A stretch of DNA of 64,000 nt from DATEBA01 sp035288045 (lineage in GTDB: Bacteria > Actinomycetota > UBA4738 > HRBIN12), in NCBI GenBank assembly GCA_035288045.1, contig DATEBA010000005.1:1-64000 (forward strand). Reading direction: 5' to 3'. This document shows, piece by piece, positions 9,087 through 17,270 of the stretch. Made by a program: the position numbers and the translations under genes. Every line of letters begins with the position of its first letter. The first letter of the stretch is position 1. Below the pieces are notes generated by a model. The model had not been told where the DNA came from and searched no databases. It saw only the letters and a list, made by a program, of their open reading frames with translations.

Positions 9087-9347
9087 ATGAAGGAAGCGGC
9101 GGCCGAGGACCCGATGGAGATCGTGGGCGTGGTGCTCGACCGGCCGATCGACCATGCGGGGCTCGACGCCATGGCCCGCACCTTCGTCGAGGAGTACACG
9201 CTGATGGGGTGGCCCCCCAAGCGGATCCTGCAGATGTTCCGCCTCCCGTTCTACGGCGGCGCCCACGACACATACGAGGCGCTCGGCGAGGAGCGGATCG
9301 TCGAGCTCATACGGGAGACGGCCGGGGGAGAGTGGCCCGATGCCTGA
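9087..9347 (+). CDS. Small unknown protein between alpha and beta subunit genes
   Basis: An 86-residue acidic protein that starts 3 bases after the alpha subunit stop and overlaps the beta subunit gene by 8 bases, so it is certainly part of the operon. It has no signal peptide, membrane segment or Cys cluster. A central stretch, YTLMGWPPKRILQMFRLPFY (residues 33-52), carries most of the hydrophobic and aromatic residues and looks like a binding surface. I do not recognise a named family. Canonical narGHJI operons have no gene at this spot. It could be a structural subunit, an assembly factor or a regulator of complex formation. Confidence 0.8.
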   Translation: MKEAAAEDPMEIVGVVLDRPIDHAGLDAMARTFVEEYTLMGWPPKRILQMFRLPFYGGAHDTYEALGEERIVELIRETAGGEWPDA

Positions 9348-10593
9348 GGTCTTTAACTGGCAGCTCGGCCGGCCCATGGAGTACCGGTTCGACGAGGCGC
9401 ACCCGGAGTGGCAGTTCGCGTTCGTCTTCAACATCAACCGGTGCCTCGCTTGTCAGACATGCACGATGGCCTGCAAGTCGACCTGGACCTTCTCCGAGGG
9501 CCAGGAGTACATGTGGTGGAACAACGTCGAGACCAAGCCCTACGGCGGCTACCCGCAGGGCTGGGACGTGAAGCTCCTCTCGCTCCTCGACCAGGCGAAC
9601 CCCGGCAAGCAGGTATGGAACACCGAGGCCGACGGCAGTCCCTACGGCAGGTTCGAGGGAAAGACGGTCTTCGAGGCGGCCAAGGACCAGGGCGGGCAGC
9701 AGGTGGCGCTCGGCTACCTGCCCACCGACGAGGAATGGCAGGCGCCGAACATCCACGAGGACACGGCGGCCGGGCCGAAGGGCCAGCAGGGCGCCTACGG
9801 CCCGGGCACGAAGCTGCCGCAGCACACACCGTGGTTCTTCTACCTCCAGCGCCTATGCAACCACTGCACTTACCCGGCGTGCCTGTCTGCCTGCCCGAGG
9901 AACGCGATCTACAAGCGGCCGGAGGACGGCATCGTGCTGATCGATCAGGCCCGCTGTCGCGGGTACCGCAAGTGCGTCGAGCAGTGCCCGTACAAGAAAC
10001 CGATGTACCGGGCGACGACGCGGGTGTCGGAGAAGTGCGTCGCGTGTTACCCGCGCGTCGAGGGCAACGACCCGCTGACCGAGGGGCTGCCCATGGAGAC
10101 GCGGTGCATGTCGGTCTGCCCGGGGAAGATCCGGATGCAAAGCCTCGTCGAGATCGACCCGAAGACGGGCGAGTGGAGTAAGGACCCGACGAACCCGATC
10201 TACTACCTCGTCCGCGAGCTGGAGGTTGCCCTACCCCTGTACCCGCAGTTCGGAACGGAGCCGAACGGCTACTATATCCCGCCGCGCTGGGTCCCCCGCG
10301 AGCACTTGGAGCAGATGTTCGGGCCGGGCGTCCAGCACGCGATAGACCTCTACACTGCGCCCCCTCGCGAGCTCCTCGCCGTGCTCCAGCTATTCCGAGC
10401 GACCCAGCGGATCATCTTCCACTTCGAGATCGAGAAAGGGCCGAAGGTGCGCGACGCAGTGATCGGCGGCAAGAAGTGGTCGATGTACGACGACACGGTG
10501 ATCGGCTACGACCGCGAGGGCAACGAGCTGGTTCGGCTGTCGGTGAACGAGCCGTTCTACGTGCGACCGGAGAAGTATCCGAACTCGATCTGA
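9340..10593 (+). CDS. Four-cluster Fe-S beta subunit, NarH/DdhB/NxrB type
   Basis: A 417-residue electron-transfer subunit with four cysteine groups: C35-x2-C38-x2-C41-x3-C45; C173-x2-C176-x4-C181-x3-C185; C206, C212, C216; and C233-x2-C236...C256-x3-C260. In the third group the expected second cysteine is Tyr209. In NarH a Trp there gives a [3Fe-4S] cluster, so three [4Fe-4S] plus one [3Fe-4S] is expected. There is no signal peptide: type II beta subunits are exported with the Tat-tagged alpha as a folded pair. It passes electrons between the molybdenum site and the haem-b gamma subunit. The gene overlaps the small upstream gene and is followed 1 base later by the TorD gene. Confidence 0.92.
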   Translation: MPEVFNWQLGRPMEYRFDEAHPEWQFAFVFNINRCLACQTCTMACKSTWTFSEGQEYMWWNNVETKPYGGYPQGWDVKLLSLLDQANPGKQVWNTEADGSPYGRFEGKTVFEAAKDQGGQQVALGYLPTDEEWQAPNIHEDTAAGPKGQQGAYGPGTKLPQHTPWFFYLQRLCNHCTYPACLSACPRNAIYKRPEDGIVLIDQARCRGYRKCVEQCPYKKPMYRATTRVSEKCVACYPRVEGNDPLTEGLPMETRCMSVCPGKIRMQSLVEIDPKTGEWSKDPTNPIYYLVRELEVALPLYPQFGTEPNGYYIPPRWVPREHLEQMFGPGVQHAIDLYTAPPRELLAVLQLFRATQRIIFHFEIEKGPKVRDAVIGGKKWSMYDDTVIGYDREGNELVRLSVNEPFYVRPEKYPNSI

Positions 10594-10594
10594 G

Positions 10595-11335
10595 ATGAGG
10601 GACGTGGAGACCACCGGAACGCTCGTCGGATCCGCCGAGGCTCTGGCGCGGAGCGCCGTCTACCGGCTGCTCTCCCGCGGCTTCACCTACCCGACGGTCG
10701 AAGGTGTGGCGGAGCTCTGCGACGAGGATCTGCCGCTCGCGGTGGCCGTCGCCGATCCGCTTCCGGAGGAGGTGCGTCTTGCGCTCTCTGCAGTCGGTGA
10801 GGAGCTCGACGGGGCCGAGGCGTCGAAGCTGGAGGAGGCCTACCGAGAGGTCTTCTCGCACGTGCACTCGGCAGACTGCCCCGTCTACGAGACCGACTAC
10901 ACGGCTCGCGACGTGTGGCGCCAGACGCGCGAGCTCGCCGATATCGCCGGATTCTACCGGGCGTTCGGGATGGACCCCCGTGCGGAGCGCCCGGACCATG
11001 TGGCCGTCGAGCTCGAGTTCCTGCATCTCGTCTCCTACAAGGTAGCCTGGGCGGCCGCGAACGATGACGAGGAGCACGCCAGCATCTGCGCCGACGCCGA
11101 GCAGAGGTTCGCGGCCGATCACACTTCGAATTGGATCCCCGGGTTCGCAGCGCGCGTGACGGCGATATCGCCCCGCGGGTTCTACCGGCGCCTGGGGGAG
11201 CTCGCTCTCGCGCTCATGCGGGCGGAGGCCTCGCGGCTCGGCATCGCGATCAACGAGACCGCTGCCCCGGTGCCGCCCCGCTCCGAGGAGGAGCTGGCCG
11301 CCGAGGACATCGCGCTCTGCGAGGAGGGGCCGTGA
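10595..11335 (+). CDS. TorD/NarJ-family molybdoenzyme chaperone
   Basis: A 246-residue, all-helical, cytoplasmic protein with the TorD/DmsD/NarJ signature E-x-D-Y-T (ETDYTARDVWRQT, near residue 102) and a P-D-H-V-A-V-E-L-E-F motif around 131-140. Members bind the Tat signal of a molybdoenzyme alpha subunit, hold it until Mo-bisMGD is inserted, and prevent early export. The client here is almost surely the Tat-tagged alpha encoded two genes upstream. Its stop overlaps the GTG start of the gamma subunit gene, indicating translational coupling in the operon. Confidence 0.9.
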   Translation: MRDVETTGTLVGSAEALARSAVYRLLSRGFTYPTVEGVAELCDEDLPLAVAVADPLPEEVRLALSAVGEELDGAEASKLEEAYREVFSHVHSADCPVYETDYTARDVWRQTRELADIAGFYRAFGMDPRAERPDHVAVELEFLHLVSYKVAWAAANDDEEHASICADAEQRFAADHTSNWIPGFAARVTAISPRGFYRRLGELALALMRAEASRLGIAINETAAPVPPRSEEELAAEDIALCEEGP

Positions 11336-12303
11336 GCAGGAGGGCCGCCGCCGTCCTGTCGCTCGCCGCCTTGCTCGCCGCGGCGCTTACGGTTTCCGGT
11401 GCGCGGATCGCGGCTTCTCAAGGAACCACGATCACGGCGATGCGCACGTCGGAATCGGTTCCGCTCCGCGAGCCCTGGGACGGCTTCTGGGACCGCTTGC
11501 CGATGATCGACATCCCCCTGTCGGCTCAGCAGGTGACGCCGCCGATGGGCGGGCGGCGCTGGACGCTCACGGCGGGCGCGGTTCAGGACTCCAACCGGAT
11601 CTACGTCGTGACCGAGTGGGCCGACGCGTCGCCGGACCGGTCGGTGGGCTCGTCGCAGGACTTCACCGACGCGGTGGCCGTGCAGTTCCCGGCGATAGCC
11701 GCGAGCACGGTGCCGGCACTCTGTATGGGTGATCCCACGGCCTCGGTGAACATGTGGCAGTGGCGAGCTGCCTGGCAGGCAGACGTCCATCGCGGGTTCC
11801 AGGGAGGCGTGAAGAGCCGGTACCCAAACACGGCGGTCGATATGTACCCGTCCCACGATGAAGAGGTCTTCTACCCGGGCCGCTTCGCCGGGAACCCATT
11901 CTCGGAGGTCCACCGGGCGTCGGCCGTCGACAATCTTGTCGCCGGCGGCTTCGGGTCGCTGACGGCGGATCCGTCCTCCTCCGTGCAGGGCTGGGGAGCC
12001 TGGCGCGACGGGACCTGGCGCGTAGTCTTCGCCAGGCCGCTGTCGGTCGGGCGGGAGGGCAACGTGGAGCTGCATACCCCCGACATCACCGACGTGGCCT
12101 TCGCCGTGTGGGACGGCGCCGCGGAGGAGCGAAACGGCATGAAGTCGGTCGCCAACTTCGTGAAGCTGAACCTGGTTACCAGCGAGCTGGAGGAGAAGGC
12201 CGGTTGGCCCTTCTGGCCGGCGCCGTACTTCGCGTTCATCGCGGTCTGGGTCGGGCTCGTCTGGATGCTCGCCGGGCGGGAGGCGCGGAGGGCGGAGAGA
12301 TGA
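11332..12303 (+). CDS. Haem-b gamma subunit, ethylbenzene dehydrogenase-related domain, membrane anchored
   Basis: A 323-residue protein with an N-terminal signal peptide (hydrophobic residues about 6-28) and a single C-terminal membrane segment (about 298-315) followed by a basic tail. The middle carries features of the ethylbenzene-dehydrogenase-type haem-b domain found in gamma subunits such as EbdC, SerC, DdhC and NxrC: D-F-T-D-A-V-A-V-Q-F-P, then ALCMGDP...NMWQWRA, and late FAVWDG...RNGMKSV. The haem iron in this family is held by Met and Lys. The C-terminal anchor is unlike soluble Ebd/Ser/Ddh gamma subunits and would tether the complex to the outer face of the membrane. The GTG start overlaps the TorD stop. 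Confidence 0.82.
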   Translation: MSRRAAAVLSLAALLAAALTVSGARIAASQGTTITAMRTSESVPLREPWDGFWDRLPMIDIPLSAQQVTPPMGGRRWTLTAGAVQDSNRIYVVTEWADASPDRSVGSSQDFTDAVAVQFPAIAASTVPALCMGDPTASVNMWQWRAAWQADVHRGFQGGVKSRYPNTAVDMYPSHDEEVFYPGRFAGNPFSEVHRASAVDNLVAGGFGSLTADPSSSVQGWGAWRDGTWRVVFARPLSVGREGNVELHTPDITDVAFAVWDGAAEERNGMKSVANFVKLNLVTSELEEKAGWPFWPAPYFAFIAVWVGLVWMLAGREARRAER

Positions 12304-13289
12304 TCGTCGAGGAGCGCGCCAGGGCGGTCCCGGCAGTGGCTCCCGAGCGGCGGTCGGGGGCGCGTGCGGCGGGCGACTCTCTGGGTGCCGTGCTCTCGGC
12401 GCTCCCCGTGGTCGCGGTCGTCGAGCTCCTCCTGATGCGGACGTTCTACCGCGTGGGGATCTTCGTCCCTAAGGACGGCGCCTTCCGAACCGTCTACTCG
12501 GTGCTCACCGTCATCGGGTCGTTCGCGTTCAACCTGGCGTCGGTGCTCGTGTTCGTCGCGCTGGGGTTCCTCGTCGTCCGCGCGATGCGCCGGGGACATC
12601 GGGCCGTCGGCGTCGTTCTCCTCGCGTTCTGGGGCGGCGCCATGCTTGCCGCTCTCCCCGGCGCGGAGGGGACCGGGCCCGCGGTCCGCGTCGCGTTCGC
12701 CACCGGGTCGGTGCTCCTCGCGTGGCCGTTCGTCCGTCGCGAGGGGCCGATCTGGGAACGCTTGGCGGTGGCCGCCTCGACTGCCGCCGTGCTGGCGTCC
12801 TCGTACGCCGGAGCCGCCGGAGACGCGAGGCGTCTGGCGGCGACATCCACAGGTGCGCCGGGAACCGTTGGGGCGCAACTCCTCGGAGAGGCGGTCCTGG
12901 TCGTTGCGGCGTTCCTCTTCTTCGCGGCGTGGGTGCGCGACCGGGGGATCGGCCCGAGGGCGCTCGCTCTCGGCGCCTTCCCCGCGGCGGTCCTCCTCGT
13001 GGCGTGGTGGGCCAACGGTGCCATCACCGGGATCCTCGTGCTCTGGACGGCGGGGCTCCGGCTGTACCTGCCGGTGTGGCTGTACGCGCTGGCGCTGTGG
13101 GCGTTCGTCGCCGCGGCCGTCGGACGGCTGGGCGACGGATCACGTCGCGCCGGCGGCATGGCGCTGCTCCTCGTCGCCGGCTTCCTGCTGGAGTCGACCT
13201 ACGTGCAGACGCTGACCCTGGTCGCGCTGGCGCTGCTGACGAACGGCCTCGCCCTCGGCGGCGTTCGCGCCGATGAGCCGGCCGGCTAG
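12300..13289 (+). CDS. Polytopic membrane protein of the molybdoenzyme operon
   Basis: A 329-residue protein, start ATG overlapping the gamma subunit stop. After a soluble N-terminal 30 residues it has about nine hydrophobic segments. Few charged residues fall inside them, and there are no CxxCH motifs. I do not recognise a named family. Its place after an anchored haem-b gamma subunit suggests a quinone-interacting or anchoring module, or a transporter for the substrate or product. The His content is low, so it is not an obvious di-haem NarI-type cytochrome b. Function is unresolved. Confidence 0.7.
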   Translation: MIVEERARAVPAVAPERRSGARAAGDSLGAVLSALPVVAVVELLLMRTFYRVGIFVPKDGAFRTVYSVLTVIGSFAFNLASVLVFVALGFLVVRAMRRGHRAVGVVLLAFWGGAMLAALPGAEGTGPAVRVAFATGSVLLAWPFVRREGPIWERLAVAASTAAVLASSYAGAAGDARRLAATSTGAPGTVGAQLLGEAVLVVAAFLFFAAWVRDRGIGPRALALGAFPAAVLLVAWWANGAITGILVLWTAGLRLYLPVWLYALALWAFVAAAVGRLGDGSRRAGGMALLLVAGFLLESTYVQTLTLVALALLTNGLALGGVRADEPAG

Positions 13290-13396
13290 TCGCGCGGGCG
13301 CACCTTACCCCCAGTGAAGGGCCGACCCGGGCGAGCGCGGCTTCGGGATGTACGGTTCGGGTAGCGCGGTGGCGCGGTGGGATCTCGGGAGCGTTG

Positions 13397-14620
13397 ATGA
13401 GGCCGCGTGAGACGACGCACCTGTACCAGACGGCCGCTCGCGGCTGGCTGACCGCGGCCGGGGCGGCGCTGCTGCTGCCCGAAGACGTCCGTGTTGGGAT
13501 CTGGCTACCGCTCCACCTGGCTATGGCCGGTGCCGTGTCCATCGCGATCGGCGGGGCGATGCAGAACTTCGCCGCCACGCTGACGGCAACTCCCCAGCCG
13601 AGGGCCGTGGTGGTCTGGACACAGTTCGGGCTGGCGAACGCTGGAGCGCTGCTCGTCGCCGTCGGCCGAAGCGCCGGCCCCCCTTGGGTGGTGGCCGTCG
13701 GCGGCCTGGCCTTCGTCGGGGCCATCGGCGTGCTCGCCTGGATCGTAGGAACCGCCTGGCGGCGCTCGCTCCAGCGACGCCACCTCGTGCCGCTCGCGAT
13801 GTACGGCTTCGCGATAGCCTGCGCCCTCATCGGAGCGACCTTCGGGTGGCTGCTCGGGAGCGGGCTCGTGAGCGGCGAAGCCTACCCCGGGCTCCGGCGG
13901 GCGCACGCGGTTCTGAACGTGCTGGGTTGGGCGTCTTCGACGATAGTGGGAACCCTCGTGACGCTCCTTCCGACCGTGCTCCGGGTTCGGATGCCGGCCT
14001 GGCACGCGGGGCCGACGGTGGCGTTGTTCGGCGCCGGCGTGGCGCTTCTTGCGACCGGCCTTTCGGTTGGCCTCGGCCTTGTCGCGTCGCTTGGGGCGGT
14101 CTCGCTCGCTGCGTCGGCCGCCGGCCTTCTTTACATGGCCGGCCGCGTTCTGGGTACGCCGCGTCGCTGGCCGGTGCCGGTCGCAGCGTGTCACCTCGTC
14201 GCTGCGCTCGCCTGGTTCGTCTTCGGCGTCGGTGCGCTGACCACTACCGTGACGCGCGGCGAGTTCGACCGCTTCCGCGAGCTTTTCCTGGTCGTGTTCG
14301 TCGGAGGGTGGGTGTTGCAGACGCTCCTCGGTGCGTGGTCGTACCTGCTGCCGATGGCGCGACCCGCGCACCCCGACGTCCGCCGTCGCTTCCTCGCTGC
14401 GACCGAGCTCGGCGGGCGGCTGCAGGTGCTCCTCCTAAACGCCGGTCTCGTGCTGGTCGCAGCGCGCGCCGCAGGTTGGATCGGCGACGGGGGGGCCACC
14501 GTGGGGACCGGCCTCGCGGTCGGCTCGGCCGCGGTGGCGCTCGCGAAGGCCTGGGCGTTCCCGCTCCTCGCCCGTCGGACGGCGTTCGAAAGTCGTCCCG
14601 GCCGGGTGTGGGGCGGCTGA
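13397..14620 (+). CDS. Polytopic membrane protein resembling NnrS or haem-copper oxidase subunit I
   Basis: A 407-residue protein with about eleven to twelve membrane segments. His residues sit inside several helices (PLHLAMAGA near residue 37; RRAHAVLNVLGW near 171; ACHLVAALAWF near 258), with a GTLVTLLPTVLRVRM segment. These recall proteins related to NnrS and to haem-copper oxidase subunit I that occur in actinobacterial denitrification or copper-enzyme loci. The intramembrane histidines could bind haem or metal. A 107-base gap separates it from the previous gene, so it may have its own promoter. The next gene starts 17 bases after its stop. Nitrosative-stress or electron-transfer roles are inferences from context. 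Confidence 0.65.
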   Translation: MRPRETTHLYQTAARGWLTAAGAALLLPEDVRVGIWLPLHLAMAGAVSIAIGGAMQNFAATLTATPQPRAVVVWTQFGLANAGALLVAVGRSAGPPWVVAVGGLAFVGAIGVLAWIVGTAWRRSLQRRHLVPLAMYGFAIACALIGATFGWLLGSGLVSGEAYPGLRRAHAVLNVLGWASSTIVGTLVTLLPTVLRVRMPAWHAGPTVALFGAGVALLATGLSVGLGLVASLGAVSLAASAAGLLYMAGRVLGTPRRWPVPVAACHLVAALAWFVFGVGALTTTVTRGEFDRFRELFLVVFVGGWVLQTLLGAWSYLLPMARPAHPDVRRRFLAATELGGRLQVLLLNAGLVLVAARAAGWIGDGGATVGTGLAVGSAAVALAKAWAFPLLARRTAFESRPGRVWGG

Positions 14621-14637
14621 CGTGGCAGGATAGGTCC

Positions 14638-15891
14638 ATGGCGAACGCACGTGCTGCACATCGTGCCACTGTCGTAACCGTTTCCGACGGCGTGACGCAG
14701 GGGACACGCCGGGACGAGTCCGGCGATGTAGCGGAGGGGATCCTCCGCGAGGCGGGCTTCGACGTCTCGGGTCGCCTGGTCGTGCCCGACGCGCGCCCCG
14801 CGATCGAGAGAAGGCTCCGCGCTCTGGTCGAGGAGGGCGTCGCGCTCGTCGTGACGACCGGGGGGACCGGGTTCGGGCCGCGGGATGTTACGCCCGAGGC
14901 GACGCGCGCGGTCATCGATCGCGAGGCGCCGGGTCTCGCCGAGCTGATGCGCCGGGCAGGCCTGGAGAAGACCCCGATGGCGGCTCTGTCGCGGGCGGTC
15001 GCCGGGAGCCGCAGGGGAACGCTCGTGCTCAACCTCCCGGGGAGCCCTAGGGGCGTCAGGGAGAGCCTCGAGGCGGTGCTACCCGTGGTCGACCACGCGC
15101 TCGAGCTGCTCGCCGGCCAGACCGGGGCGCACCCGACCGGTCACGTCGAGCGAACGGCGGCCGAGGGCGATGGGTCTCCGTTCGCGCCGTGGGTCGGCGC
15201 CACCGCCGTGAGGGTCCACGGGTCGCCGCCCTGCAGCGTCGGGAGCTCGATGGTGATCGTGCCCGGCGGGGAGGTGCGGGGAACCCTCGGCTGCGCGGAG
15301 TTCGATGCCGCGGCTGTGGAGGCCGCTGCGGAGGTCTACGCGGCCGGTGAACCGGGGACGCGGAGGTTCGCCCACGAGCTCGGCGAAGTGGAGGTCTACC
15401 TGGAGCCCCACCTGCCGCCTCCGCGCCTCATCGTCGTATCGGCGACCGACGTCGCCCGGGAGCTTCGTATCTTGATGGAGCGGCTCGGCTCCCGGACCAT
15501 CATGCTCGAGCCTCGTGAGGAGCGGCTCGCCGAGGAGGACGGGCGAACACGTGGCGGTGTCGTTGCCTCCCTCGAGGGCCTCGGGCTCTCCGCCGACGAC
15601 GAGGTCGTCTTCACGGACCACGACGCGCCGAACGTGACAGAGACGCTCGCGGGGGTGCTTAGGTCGCCGGCGCGGTTCGTCGGAGTGATGGGGAGCCGCC
15701 GGCACGTCGGGCACTATCTGGAGGAGCTCCGCGCGATGGGGTTTACGGACGAGGACGTCGCGAGGATCCGGACGCCGGTCGGCCTCGAGCTGGGAGGGCG
15801 AAGGCCGGAGGAGATAGCGCTCTCGATCGTCGCGGGGATCGTGGCCGCTCGCCACGGCCGCGAGGGGGGCTTCCTGGACCGGCTCGGGTGA
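14638..15891 (+). CDS. MoaB/MogA - XdhC fusion protein for molybdenum cofactor handling
   Basis: A single 417-residue protein with two cofactor domains. Residues 1 to about 165 are MoaB/MogA-like (molybdopterin adenylyltransferase), with the TTGGTGFGPRDVT motif near residues 78-90 and NLPGSPRGVRESL later. From about 175 to the end it is XdhC/CoxI-like: first the GSPPCSVG...GTLGCAEF domain, then a Rossmann-type domain with GVMGSRRHVGHYLEEL and RIRTPVGLELGG. MogA activates molybdopterin for Mo insertion. XdhC binds the cofactor and hands it to xanthine-oxidase-type enzymes with sulfuration. Having both in one chain, in an operon for a DMSO-reductase-family enzyme, is unusual. The ATG at 14638 gives the complete MoaB domain. 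Its stop overlaps the next start by 4 bases. Confidence 0.88.
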   Translation: MANARAAHRATVVTVSDGVTQGTRRDESGDVAEGILREAGFDVSGRLVVPDARPAIERRLRALVEEGVALVVTTGGTGFGPRDVTPEATRAVIDREAPGLAELMRRAGLEKTPMAALSRAVAGSRRGTLVLNLPGSPRGVRESLEAVLPVVDHALELLAGQTGAHPTGHVERTAAEGDGSPFAPWVGATAVRVHGSPPCSVGSSMVIVPGGEVRGTLGCAEFDAAAVEAAAEVYAAGEPGTRRFAHELGEVEVYLEPHLPPPRLIVVSATDVARELRILMERLGSRTIMLEPREERLAEEDGRTRGGVVASLEGLGLSADDEVVFTDHDAPNVTETLAGVLRSPARFVGVMGSRRHVGHYLEELRAMGFTDEDVARIRTPVGLELGGRRPEEIALSIVAGIVAARHGREGGFLDRLG

Positions 15892-17258
15892 TGACGCGCC
15901 GCGCCGCCGCCGTTCTCGCGGCGCTCGTCACGGCCGGAGCGGCCGGCCTGCTGGCCGACGACTGGCGGCCCGTTAGGGACGATCCCCGTCCCAACGTCGT
16001 GATCGTTCTCACCGACGACCAGACGGCGGACTCGCTCGAAGCGATGCCGTATCTCAGCTCGCGGAGGGAAGACTCGGCCGACCACTGGGTGGATCTCCGA
16101 AACGCGATCGTGTCGACGCCTATGTGCTGCCCGTCCCGCGCGAGCCTGCTGACGGGCCGCTACGCGCACAACACGGGCGTCGTTACGAACCTCGACGGCG
16201 GGCTCCTCGACGAGGCCTCGACGCTCGCGGTCTGGCTCGACGACGCCGGCTACGAGACGGCGCTGGTCGGCAAGTACCTAAACGGCTATCCGTTCGGACG
16301 CGGCCCCTACGTGCCGCCGGGATGGGACCGGTGGGTCGCCAAGATGCAAGGCGGCCCGGACAGCGTCTACTACCGCTACACGCTCGCCGAGCAGGACCTT
16401 CCGGTCGCGCACGGATCCGCGCCAGGGGACTACCTGACCGACGTGCTGGCCGACCGCGCGGCTACCTTTGTGCAGGAGGCTCTGCCGGACAGGCCCTTCT
16501 TCCTGTTGTTCGCGCCGACCGCACCTCACTACCCGTGGACCCCGGCTCCCCGGCACCTGGAGGCGGTGCAGTCGTTCTCGGCGAAGGCGCCGGGGAGCTT
16601 GAACGAGGCCGACGTCTCCGACAAGCCGGAGTGGGTCCGCTCCCTGCCCCCGCTCTCGGACCCCCAGCTCAGGAGGTTGGAGCGTCAGCGGGGACGCGAG
16701 CGGGCCGCGCTCCTTGCGGTCGACGAGTCGATCCGGCGGATCGTGGACGCACTGCGAGAGCGGGGGGAGCTGGATGAGACCGTCATCTTCTTCCTCACCG
16801 ACAACGGCGTCGCCTTCGGCGAGCACCGATGGATCCTCAAGGCCTGCCCGTACGCGGCGTGCACGCAGACGCCGTTCTTGGTGCGTCTCCCGGGCGTCGC
16901 CTCGCGCGAGGAGCTCGCCGTCGTGTCGCTCGTGGACGTCGCGCCGACGATCGCGGACCTCGCCGGCGTGGTCCCGTCTCCCCCCGCAGACGGCGATAGC
17001 CTGTTGGCGCTCCTCGAGGACTCCGACGAGCGATCGCGTGACGCCGCCTTCATGGAATGGGTCGGAGGCAACGGCGTCCCGCAGTGGCGCGCGGTTCGCA
17101 CGACCGGCTTCCTCTACGTCGAATACGGGACCGGAGAGCGCGAGCTATACGACCTGTCCGCCGATCCCTTCGAGCTCGAGAACCGCGCCGGCGATCCGGC
17201 GTTCGCGCACGTAGCTCGGCGCCTTTCCCTGCTCTTGGGGCACCTGGGCGACCGGTAG
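15888..17258 (+). CDS. Sulfatase-family (arylsulfatase-type) hydrolase
   Basis: A 456-residue alkaline-phosphatase-superfamily enzyme. It begins with a signal peptide or anchor (hydrophobic residues 6-22), then VVIVLTDDQ (metal-binding Asp pair, residues 43-44). The sulfatase signature CCPSRASLLTGRYAHN follows, in which Cys80 of C-x-P-x-R would be converted to formylglycine. The later FFLTDNGVAFGEH segment supplies further metal ligands. It should hydrolyse sulfate esters outside the membrane. A formylglycine-generating enzyme gene is not in the window. The ATG overlaps the MoaB-XdhC stop (ATGA), so it is translated with the cofactor operon, though no functional link is obvious. Confidence 0.88.
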   Translation: MMTRRAAAVLAALVTAGAAGLLADDWRPVRDDPRPNVVIVLTDDQTADSLEAMPYLSSRREDSADHWVDLRNAIVSTPMCCPSRASLLTGRYAHNTGVVTNLDGGLLDEASTLAVWLDDAGYETALVGKYLNGYPFGRGPYVPPGWDRWVAKMQGGPDSVYYRYTLAEQDLPVAHGSAPGDYLTDVLADRAATFVQEALPDRPFFLLFAPTAPHYPWTPAPRHLEAVQSFSAKAPGSLNEADVSDKPEWVRSLPPLSDPQLRRLERQRGRERAALLAVDESIRRIVDALRERGELDETVIFFLTDNGVAFGEHRWILKACPYAACTQTPFLVRLPGVASREELAVVSLVDVAPTIADLAGVVPSPPADGDSLLALLEDSDERSRDAAFMEWVGGNGVPQWRAVRTTGFLYVEYGTGERELYDLSADPFELENRAGDPAFAHVARRLSLLLGHLGDR

Positions 17259-17270
17259 ACTCTGCGCGAA

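Noticed and set aside
5659..9273. Two long minus-strand frames (568 and 612 codons) opposite the alpha subunit.
   Set aside because: Shadows of the molybdoenzyme coding frame; compositions dominated by Arg, Val, His and Gly.
9601..9800. The insertion between the first and second cysteine groups of the beta subunit as a separate domain.
   Set aside because: Such long loops are normal in NarH/DdhB-type beta subunits.
13290..13396. A small gene or RNA in the 107-base gap inside the molybdoenzyme cluster.
   Set aside because: No frame with a good start or codon bias and no clear hairpin with a T-run was seen.
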